Assembly: GCA_903869975.1 (NCBI GenBank)
Contig: CAIQBF010000104.1
Span: 1 to 6,383, forward strand
Reading direction: 5' to 3'
DNA length: 6,383 bases
From: an uncultured bacterium
Lineage (GTDB): Bacteria; Patescibacteriota; Minisyncoccia; Phycocordibacterales; UBA9973
Under the pieces are notes generated by a model that ran no database searches, was not told where the DNA came from, and saw only the letters and a program-made list of their open reading frames with translations. This document shows, one piece after another, positions 1-5,094 of this stretch (positions are counted from its first letter, which is position 1; each line of letters begins with the position of its first letter). A program made the position numbers and the translations under genes.

Positions 1-3000
1 ACAAGATTACTTACAGTTAAATCATACGACGTACCTCCGGAGTCTCGAGTATAGAAAGCATTAGTAATAACACCAGTACTTGTAACCCCGCCGATAGTCG
101 CCGTACCGCCGACAGTAATATTACCTCCCATAACCACGGCGATTGTTGCACTTCCGGGAGTAGCGTTGATAGCCTGCGCAGCAAAATTGTTATTGATAGA
201 AAGGGCAACCCCGACACTATGCGTAACAGTAGCAGAAGTCGAGGGAGCAAACGTAAGGTTATACAGCGCATTCGTCAAAGCCCCGAGAGTGTTGTTGAAC
301 GTACCCGCGAAAAATGTCACCGCACTCGTAGATGTAATAGTAACCGTCGAGGTTCCTTGCGTAAAAGTGCCGCTGTTTGTAAAGAGCGTACCAGTCGTAC
401 CGTTGAGTGTGATCGAAGCTGCGCCGGTGACACTCAGTGCTCCGCCACTTTGAATGTTGATAGATTTCACCGCGACAACGTCGGTGTTGCCGAGCGTGAT
501 CGTGTGGCCGTTTGCGATCACGACATCATCGGCGGCAGTCGGTGCTCCACCGCCAGTACAGCCTGTCCATACGCCAGAACTTGCCGTCCACGCACCACTT
601 GCAATAGAAGTACACGTAGCGTCGTTTGAAATCTGCCAGCGTCTGACTTCTTGGAAGATCGGCGTAGCGAGCGCGGGAACATCTCCATACTGATACACCT
701 TGAGCGGACCAAGCAAGTAGAATTCCGGACTGATCGGTGGCGCCTTGAAATAGTAACCAATAGAATTACGCTCACCTGCGCGCAATGAAAGATTCCACGT
801 GATGATTTTGCTGTCACCTACAATCTCGACGCTGTCATACTGATGCGCGATGGTCGGCTGCGAAATTTCAAATGAAGCGGGAACCGTTTCCGTGATCGTG
901 CCCTCCCAGTTGCGACTGGCAACAATCTGCATGGAAGCCGGATACAAGTATGTTGGGTTGATACGGGTCGGACCTGCGCGCTGTATATCAAAAGAAATAT
1001 TTTCCGGAGCCATTACTTGGAAAGAATCACGTACGGTACGCGGGCCGTTGACCGTAGTAGCAAGAAGTGTGACGTCGTAGGTACCGAGTGCCGTACCAAG
1101 CGGAACATTCGCATAATAGTCTGGGACAGAAATAAAGTTGTCCGGTCCACATGATGGCTCACGAATTACCGTACCATCGGCCGTTGTAAAATTCTGCACA
1201 AGACCATCGGGGTCAGTAATCGTGAGCGTCATGTCGGCGCTACACACTGTATGTCCTTCATCGTCGATCACACCCATCTGCACATAGGCAGTATCTCCAG
1301 GGCGGTAGATAGAACGGTCAACGTTGACCGCGAGTACTCCCCACGAAAAGTCCTGTTCGGAAACAATGTTCGCTTCAGCGGTATACAAGGTGACCCGAAG
1401 CGTGTATCGTCCCGGGCGAAACATATTGTGTGGCTGCTGTACTGAAACGCGATTCTCGATCACTCCATCCACATCTACTCGCTCGACTGTCGTCGCAATG
1501 GTGGTTTCAGCTCCAAGGCTATCCAAAACAACAGCCTCGATTTCAGAAGATTCAGCACCGCTTCCGCCAGCAAGACCGAGCATCGATTTCCCTATCGAAA
1601 GCGAGATTATTTTTTGAATTGTATTTTTAACGCTGAGATATCTTCGGCCAAACGTTCCTGGATTTTTTGAGGGAGTCGTATTTTTCAATGCAAGCGCAGA
1701 AGAAGCTCCTCCTTGTACAAAAGCGCCGAGAGCAGAAGAAATAGTCTCGCCTATTCCGTCGAGTACGGCAGGAGCATTTTCTGGAGAAAGAACTGGCGCA
1801 GTAAGTACGGCATCTTCGACGAGCGGAACAATCGTCGTGGGTTCAGGCACAACAATAGGCTCCGTCGAGACAACGGGCTCGATCACCTCGTCAGTCACCT
1901 CAACTGGCTCGGGAGTGGCCGTCAGAGTTTCTTCTGGTTGTGCAACATCAGCAAGCACACCGTATTCGTCTTTGAGAATCGTTGCTTTGTTATCGCGCAC
2001 AAGTACGGCAAGATCGTCTACTGAAAGATTCGGATTTACAACAGAGAATGTCGGTGACTCGTCCAGAGTAAAGTGCTCCTTCTCCGCAGTGAGAATCGAA
2101 ATAGACGGATCATCCACTTTTACCGTCGGTGCAAGGCTTGGTGTGTCTGAATCATACGCAACATCGATCTCCATCGCATCGAGATACACGGCAGGAATCT
2201 GACTCTCTGTCTCAAGGAAGAATAATCCGATCTCTAATTTGGAAAGATCGCTCCATGCGCTCATAGCCTCTCCTGAGATCGTAAAGCTCGCGCTCTGCCA
2301 GTTGGCGGCGCTAACGCTGCCGAGACTCGTCCACGTCTCACCATCGAGAGAGTACCGCACTTCAAGTACGTCGTTGGGCGATATAGACTGAGCAAGATCT
2401 GCGGTTGTTGCATCGATGACTGACGCGCCGAGCGATGAAGTATCGAAGATTGGTGCTGGTTCTGGTGTAGGTTCTGGTGCAGGTGCTGGTGCAGGTGCTG
2501 GCTCAGGTGCAGGTTCAGAGACTGGCTCAGGTGTCGGCTCAGTTGCGGGTACAGATTCAGGTACCGAGGAAGGCTCTTCACTTGGCACGGCAACAGGATC
2601 AGGATTTGCGAGCTCGATAGGTACGGCTCGTGGGATTGCGCGCGACGGAAGATCGAGTGAGGGATCATCTGTTGGAGTTTCCGCTGGGTCAGTGGCCGGC
2701 GGTGTTTCAGTATCGACTTCAGTTTCAGTATCAACGACCGTCTCAGTATCAACCTCTGTTTCCGTATTTACTGGAGGCTCAGTTGTGTCAGCAGGAGGTG
2801 TACTACCTGATGAGGACACTTCCCCATCATGCACGACCGTTCCGCTGTCAAACGACCAATGAATCTTCACTGAGAAATTTTTCGGCGTGGTTCCTCCAGG
2901 GATAGTCCCCGCGAATCCGGAACATTTTATATCCGAACGCGTGTCGCCAAGCATTGCAGAATTCTCCGCCGTAAACTGACTCGCTGAAGGGGCCTCGATC

Positions 3001-3266
3001 GGTATAGACGGCGCACCTACAGCGTTACTTGGGTTCTGCCAACCGCCGATACAAGTAGATGGATAGAAAATTGAGAGCGTAGCGAGGCTTTTGGGCGCGA
3101 GTGTAAGAGAGCTCGCAACGATAATCGCCACGAGTGAAATAAGGACTAAGCGAGTGTGCTTTCGAGTAAATCCCATAAGGATGCGTCCAACGGCGTGAGA
3201 GTCAGAAAAGAACCCTTGGACAAAAGGGTGGGATCGTTCACGGAGACTTCTCACAAACCTTTGCAT
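1..3266 (-). CDS. Giant exported surface protein (adhesin-like, beta-strand repeats), 3' end outside window
   Basis: One frame stays open for 1088 codons from the ATG at 3266 to the window edge, so the C-terminus is missing. Visible layout: a basic N-terminus (1-39); a hydrophobic segment (about 40-57, LVLISLVAIIVASSLTL) with a possible signal peptidase site after SLA (62); a small beta domain with C72 and C115 (63-142); a Pro/Thr/Glu-rich low-complexity stretch (about 145-275); a beta module with VRYSLDGETW (303-312) running to about 372; a second Pro/Glu/Val-rich linker (about 445-485); an MG2-like segment around Y654 (SIYRPGDTAYV), as in alpha-2-macroglobulin-type proteins; a beta module (about 735-870); then, from about W893, a G8-like module (DDVVIANGHTITLG) leading into Gly/Thr/Ser/Asn-rich beta repeats. 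I infer a surface-anchored or secreted adhesin-like protein; ligand unknown. The start is uncertain: M31 (ATG at 3176) would give a classic 32-residue signal peptide. The domain names are resemblances only. Confidence 0.85.
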   Translation of the reverse strand, partial: MQRFVRSLRERSHPFVQGFFSDSHAVGRILMGFTRKHTRLVLISLVAIIVASSLTLAPKSLATLSIFYPSTCIGGWQNPSNAVGAPSIPIEAPSASQFTAENSAMLGDTRSDIKCSGFAGTIPGGTTPKNFSVKIHWSFDSGTVVHDGEVSSSGSTPPADTTEPPVNTETEVDTETVVDTETEVDTETPPATDPAETPTDDPSLDLPSRAIPRAVPIELANPDPVAVPSEEPSSVPESVPATEPTPEPVSEPAPEPAPAPAPAPEPTPEPAPIFDTSSLGASVIDATTADLAQSISPNDVLEVRYSLDGETWTSLGSVSAANWQSASFTISGEAMSAWSDLSKLEIGLFFLETESQIPAVYLDAMEIDVAYDSDTPSLAPTVKVDDPSISILTAEKEHFTLDESPTFSVVNPNLSVDDLAVLVRDNKATILKDEYGVLADVAQPEETLTATPEPVEVTDEVIEPVVSTEPIVVPEPTTIVPLVEDAVLTAPVLSPENAPAVLDGIGETISSALGAFVQGGASSALALKNTTPSKNPGTFGRRYLSVKNTIQKIISLSIGKSMLGLAGGSGAESSEIEAVVLDSLGAETTIATTVERVDVDGVIENRVSVQQPHNMFRPGRYTLRVTLYTAEANIVSEQDFSWGVLAVNVDRSIYRPGDTAYVQMGVIDDEGHTVCSADMTLTITDPDGLVQNFTTADGTVIREPSCGPDNFISVPDYYANVPLGTALGTYDVTLLATTVNGPRTVRDSFQVMAPENISFDIQRAGPTRINPTYLYPASMQIVASRNWEGTITETVPASFEISQPTIAHQYDSVEIVGDSKIITWNLSLRAGERNSIGYYFKAPPISPEFYLLGPLKVYQYGDVPALATPIFQEVRRWQISNDATCTSIASGAWTASSGVWTGCTGGGAPTAADDVVIANGHTITLGNTDVVAVKSINIQSGGALSVTGAASITLNGTTGTLFTNSGTFTQGTSTVTITSTSAVTFFAGTFNNTLGALTNALYNLTFAPSTSATVTHSVGVALSINNNFAAQAINATPGSATIAVVMGGNITVGGTATIGGVTSTGVITNAFYTRDSGGTSYDLTVSNL
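2451..2575 (-). repeat. Pro/Glu/Ala-rich low-complexity tract inside the surface-protein gene
   Basis: Read on the minus strand, degenerate 6-nt units of the type CCAGCA/CCTGAG/CCTGCA encode alternating proline with Ala, Glu, Thr or Ser (PEPAPEPAPAPAPAPEP and similar), up to about residue 272. Such tracts usually form extended, protease-resistant stalks or wall-spanning linkers. The near-exact hexamers could change copy number by slippage without breaking the frame. Confidence 0.8.
2703..2756 (-). repeat. Three tandem 18-bp units encoding (E/V)VDTET
   Basis: Three direct units of exactly 18 bp encode EVDTET, VVDTET and EVDTET (residues 171-188) of the large surface protein. The units differ mostly at codon third positions, which suggests an old tandem duplication kept under protein-level selection. 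The segment is acidic and Thr-rich and sits in the flexible linker upstream of the Pro-rich tract. Confidence 0.8.
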
Positions 3267-3304
3267 ACCTCTTTATTTTAGCAGGTTTTGCCTGCATATG
3301 TAAG
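3267..3304 (-). promoter_or_regulatory. Candidate promoter of the giant surface protein, short or no leader
   Basis: Read on minus, CTTACA (3299-3304) lies 18 bp before TAAAAT (3275-3280). Only eight bases then separate TAAAAT from the ATG at 3266, so transcription would start at or next to the start codon. The purines just before the ATG (AAGAGGT) resemble a Shine-Dalgarno but sit only about one base from it, too close for normal use. The spacer contains the GCAGG/CCTGC inverted repeat. Promoter calls by eye are weak; readthrough from the upstream tRNA gene is an alternative source of transcript. Confidence 0.4.
3281..3295. repeat. Small perfect inverted repeat in the surface-protein promoter spacer
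   Basis: GCAGG and CCTGC flank a 5-base A/T-rich loop. The element lies between the candidate -35 and -10 boxes of the surface-protein gene, next to the -10. It could be a repressor operator, or an RNA hairpin if the upstream tRNA transcript reads through. No T-run follows it on either strand, so it is not a convincing terminator. Confidence 0.4.
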
Positions 3305-3323
3305 CAATTTTGACTCTTTTTTG

Positions 3324-3396
3324 TGGACCGTACCGGACTTGAACCGGTCGCCTCACCCATGCCATGGGTGCGCTCTACCAGATGAGCTAACGGCCC
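3324..3396 (-). tRNA. tRNA-Ala (anticodon GGC)
   Basis: A complete 73-nt cloverleaf can be folded: a 7-bp acceptor stem, D arm GCTC/GAGC with GG in the loop, anticodon stem CACCC/GGGTG with loop ATGGCAT (anticodon GGC, reading GCC and GCU), a 5-nt variable loop, and T arm ACCGG-TTCAAGT-CCGGT. The G3:U70 pair, the main alanine identity element, is present. The A32-U38 combination is also present; it is known as a conserved tuning feature of tRNA-Ala(GGC). The 3' CCA is not encoded (A73 is followed by CAA), so a CCA-adding enzyme is needed. It lies on the same strand as the large surface-protein gene, 57 bp upstream of it. Confidence 0.97.
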
Positions 3397-3411
3397 TTAA
3401 AAACAGGCTCT

Positions 3412-3440
3412 AGTCTAGCATGATTGCACAAATTTAAAAA
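3412..3440 (-). promoter_or_regulatory. Candidate promoter of tRNA-Ala(GGC)
   Basis: Read on minus, TAGACT (3412-3417) is preceded by TGC, giving an extended -10 (TGnTAGACT). A weak -35-like TTTTTA (3435-3440) lies 17 bp upstream. The start of transcription would fall about nine bases before the mature tRNA 5' end. It overlaps the spacer of the divergent promoter for the other tRNA. Confidence 0.4.
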
Positions 3441-3452
3441 TTCAGTTACAAT
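3424..3452 (+). promoter_or_regulatory. Candidate promoter of tRNA-Ala(UGC)
   Basis: TTGCAC (3424-3429) and TACAAT (3447-3452) are separated by exactly 17 bp. The predicted transcription start is near 3459, about ten bases before the mature 5' end of the tRNA. The -10 matches five of six consensus bases; the -35 keeps only TTG. Confidence 0.5.
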
Positions 3453-3468
3453 GCTCCTGCAGTTTTTT

Positions 3469-3541
3469 GGGCCCTTAGCTCATTTGGTAGAGCACCTCAT
3501 TTGCAATGAGGGGGTGACCGGTTCGATCCCGGTAGGGTCCA
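3469..3541 (+). tRNA. tRNA-Ala (anticodon UGC)
   Basis: A complete 73-nt cloverleaf can be folded: acceptor GGGCCCT/AGGGTCC, D arm GCTC/GAGC, anticodon stem CCTCA/TGAGG with loop TTTGCAA (anticodon UGC, reading GCA, GCG and GCU), variable loop GGGTG, and T arm ACCGG-TTCGATC-CCGGT. G3:U70 and A73 are present as expected for alanine. CCA is not encoded (A73 is followed by CAA). It is divergent from tRNA-Ala(GGC), and a strong inverted-repeat terminator begins five bases after its 3' end. Confidence 0.97.
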
Positions 3542-3545
3542 CAAA

Positions 3546-3595
3546 TAGATACAAAAAGAAAACGCACCAGTTGGTGCGTTTTCTTTTTGTATCTA
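3546..3595. terminator. Bidirectional intrinsic terminator, 24-bp perfect inverted repeat
   Basis: Arms 3546-3569 and 3572-3595 are perfectly complementary around a 2-base centre. The core is a GC-rich CGCACCA/TGGTGCG stem, and on both strands it is followed by a T-rich run (TTTTCTTTTTG), so it works in either direction. It starts five bases after tRNA-Ala(UGC) on plus and 13 bases after the pilin stop on minus, exactly between two converging transcripts. Confidence 0.93.
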
Positions 3596-3608
3596 GGGAC
3601 TTTACTGA

Positions 3609-4118
3609 CTATGAAGCTGGGCACACAACAGGATCTGCCGTCTCGTCCACAGCGGGATCAGTACGAGTATATGCGATGGATTGACCGCTGCTGTCAGAAC
3701 ACCACGAAGCGTCCAGTGTATTTGTAGCAGTTACCGCCCAACTCGTCGCCTCTTGTCCGCTTCCCGGATTAGGAGATGTAAAACATTCCGATGTATATCC
3801 TGCTGGCAAACCAGCAATCAAATTGAAGAGGCTCAAATTATCAGCATCGGCCGCAAACAAGCCATTGACCGTACCGGTAGTGATCCCGTTTATACAAGAC
3901 TGTGGTGAGCTCGACAATGATGTTCCGTAATGTCCGTAGGTACTATAAAAAAGTTCGGACTGAGAACGCATACTTGAAATCTGTGCAAATACTTTTGCAT
4001 CTTGCGCTTTCTGCCGAGCACTGCCAAGGCTCGTCAAGACGATCGTAGCGAGAATGCCGATTATAGCAATGACGACAAGAAGTTCGATGAGGGTAAAACC
4101 GCTGTTCTTATTTTTCAT
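3609..4118 (-). CDS. Type IV pilin-like / pseudopilin protein
   Basis: A 169-residue protein with a classic class III leader: six residues MKNKNS plus G7, then F8 and the hydrophobic FTLIELLVVIAIIGIL with the conserved Glu at position +5 (E12). Prepilin peptidase should cut after G7 and methylate F8. The long N-terminal helix (about 8-60) continues as an amphipathic stalk (ARQKAQDAKVFAQISSMRSQ). The globular part has four cysteines (C75, C112, C140, C166), which could form two disulfides, and a WCSDSSG stretch that I recall from Patescibacteria pilins. It would assemble into a type IV pilus or pseudopilus for attachment, motility or DNA uptake. The frame is open further upstream to 4460, but the leader at 4118 fixes the start. 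The start lies 19 bp after the ligase-like gene with no Shine-Dalgarno. Major versus minor pilin cannot be decided; no assembly genes are in the window. Confidence 0.93.
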   Translation of the reverse strand: MKNKNSGFTLIELLVVIAIIGILATIVLTSLGSARQKAQDAKVFAQISSMRSQSELFYSTYGHYGTSLSSSPQSCINGITTGTVNGLFAADADNLSLFNLIAGLPAGYTSECFTSPNPGSGQEATSWAVTATNTLDASWCSDSSGQSIAYTRTDPAVDETADPVVCPAS

Positions 4119-4154
4119 GCGTATAGTATATACCGCGCTATTTCGCTCTCGCAA
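4118..4154 (-). promoter_or_regulatory. Promoter of the pilin gene, probably leaderless
   Basis: Read on minus, TTGCGA (4149-4154) lies 18 bp before TATACT (4125-4130), and six bases then lead to the ATG at 4118. Transcription should start at about the A of the start codon. No Shine-Dalgarno precedes this ATG. The -35 sits inside the end of the ligase-like gene, so the pilin can be expressed apart from it. Confidence 0.6.
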
Positions 4155-5058
4155 GCTCGATAAGATGCTCGGCAAACTCACGGAACGAAACGCCGGTACT
4201 TGCGAGCGCATGATGGAGATCAGAAACAGGTCCGGTGTTCGGCATCGTTTCAACAGCGGTAACACATACTTTGCCTTTCGGAGTAACAATAGCTTCGAGG
4301 CGAGAATAGTGACCAAGGTGAAGCGCATTATGGATTTTCTTGGCAAGCTCTTGTATCTCTTCGCTTGCCGCATGAGTAACGCGAGCCTCTGGATCGTCGA
4401 TATATCGCGCGGGAAAAGTATAGATCGGTTCTGCACGAAAACCGCGCACGGCGACAACACTCAACTCTCTCCCAAAAACTGCCTCCTCAACAGATACGGG
4501 GATACGAAGATCGAACATATCCGAAAGGACGAGCGTTAATTCATCGCGCGTAGCAGGACGCACTGCACCAGCCGCTCGTGCACGGGAAATCGGCTCGACG
4601 ATCCACGGGGGAGAAAATTTCCGAGCAATAGTCGAGACAACAGTAGCTACAGTCTCATCACGATCGCCGTCTCCCCAACTTTCGATATACATTCCGCGTG
4701 GTGTTTCGATACCGACAGTGGCCAAACTTTCTTTTGAAAGTTTTTTGTTCATAGCAATGCTCGAAGCAAGCGGTCCACTACCAACATACGGAATGCCGAG
4801 CGATTCAAGCATCTGCTGAACTTTGCCATCTTCGCCATAAAAGCCGTGAAGTGCATTCCAAAGAACATCCACGCGATGGCGCAGCATGTCGTACGACACT
4901 GGCTTGCCACCAATATGCCAGACCCCGTCCGGATCAACGAATACATCTACCGGCTCGTACTTATCTCTCGGTAAGCTGCGCAAGACAAAAGCCCCGCTTC
5001 CAAGTGAGTCAGTATAGCGAGCACTTGTTCCTCCGCGCAAAACACCAATGCGAATCAT
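4138..5058 (-). CDS. D-alanine-D-alanine ligase-like ATP-grasp protein with altered active site
   Basis: At 306 residues it matches the usual Ddl length and aligns almost without gaps to E. coli DdlB as I remember it. Seen: N-terminal IGVLRGGTSA (4-13); the family motif LWNALHGFYGEDG...LGIPYVGSG (66-95); AMNKK (102-106) entering the ATP-grasp domain; VEEAVFGRELSVVAV (190-204); FPARYIDD (215-222); and ETMPNTGP near the end (270-277). Ddl normally joins two D-alanines with ATP in the cytoplasm for peptidoglycan. However, positions matching catalytic E15, K144, S150, D257, E270 and N272 of DdlB are R14, E155, R161, E255, A268 and E270 here; R253 and Y219 are kept. Activity may be altered, on another substrate, or lost. 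The gene lies 23 bp after uvrC and 19 bp before the pilin. The family assignment is firm; the reaction is not. Confidence 0.85.
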   Translation of the reverse strand: MIRIGVLRGGTSARYTDSLGSGAFVLRSLPRDKYEPVDVFVDPDGVWHIGGKPVSYDMLRHRVDVLWNALHGFYGEDGKVQQMLESLGIPYVGSGPLASSIAMNKKLSKESLATVGIETPRGMYIESWGDGDRDETVATVVSTIARKFSPPWIVEPISRARAAGAVRPATRDELTLVLSDMFDLRIPVSVEEAVFGRELSVVAVRGFRAEPIYTFPARYIDDPEARVTHAASEEIQELAKKIHNALHLGHYSRLEAIVTPKGKVCVTAVETMPNTGPVSDLHHALASTGVSFREFAEHLIELARAK

Positions 5059-5094
5059 GCGAATAGTATATCACCTCGAAGTTATGGGAGAAAA
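5056..5094 (-). promoter_or_regulatory. Candidate leaderless promoter of the Ddl-like gene
   Basis: Read on minus, TATACT (5065-5070) is followed by six bases and the ATG at 5058, the same spacing and nearly the same sequence as at the pilin gene. The -35 region (TTTTCT, 5089-5094, 18-bp spacer) is poor. A GAGGTGA upstream could act as a Shine-Dalgarno on a longer transcript from uvrC, though about 12 bases from the ATG. Two start modes are therefore possible. Confidence 0.45.

Larger units (their letters stand above)
3324..3541. repeat. Imperfect inverted repeat formed by two tRNA-Ala genes
   Basis: The two alanine tRNA genes are related in sequence and point away from each other around a 72-bp centre. 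The arms match closely over acceptor, D and T arms and differ mainly in the anticodon arm and variable loop. They also share the CCACAA 3' flank. The arrangement fits a local inverted duplication, or simply the conservation expected between two isoacceptors. Confidence 0.6.

Noticed and set aside
17..271. A Leu/Arg-rich minus-strand frame that could suggest a membrane peptide.
   Set aside because: It is an out-of-frame reading of the Thr/Ser/Gly-rich beta repeats of the large surface protein.
2261..2752. A minus-strand frame rich in Gln, His, Leu and Ser.
   Set aside because: It is an out-of-frame reading of the same repeat tract within the much longer surface-protein frame.
2416..2862. A plus-strand frame encoding a Gly/Ala/Ser/Val-rich repeat protein.
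   Set aside because: It is the antisense reading of the Pro/Glu/Ala and DTET repeats of the surface-protein gene; the repeats make it look like a protein. No Shine-Dalgarno or known domain supports it.
3281..3295. The GCAGG/CCTGC hairpin as a terminator for tRNA-Ala(GGC).
   Set aside because: On the minus strand it is followed by TAAAATAAAG, not a T-run, and the stem has only five pairs.
3424..3684. A short plus-strand open frame of 86 codons.
   Set aside because: It spans the whole tRNA-Ala(UGC) gene, its terminator and the end of the pilin gene, so it cannot be a real protein gene.
4119..4460. N-terminal extension of the pilin frame upstream to 4460.
   Set aside because: The extension overlaps the Ddl-like gene in another frame, and the class III leader with its cleavage Gly and Glu+5 only works from the ATG at 4118.
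4054..4539. A plus-strand frame of 161 codons.
   Set aside because: It is antisense to the ends of the pilin and Ddl-like genes and has no recognisable motif.
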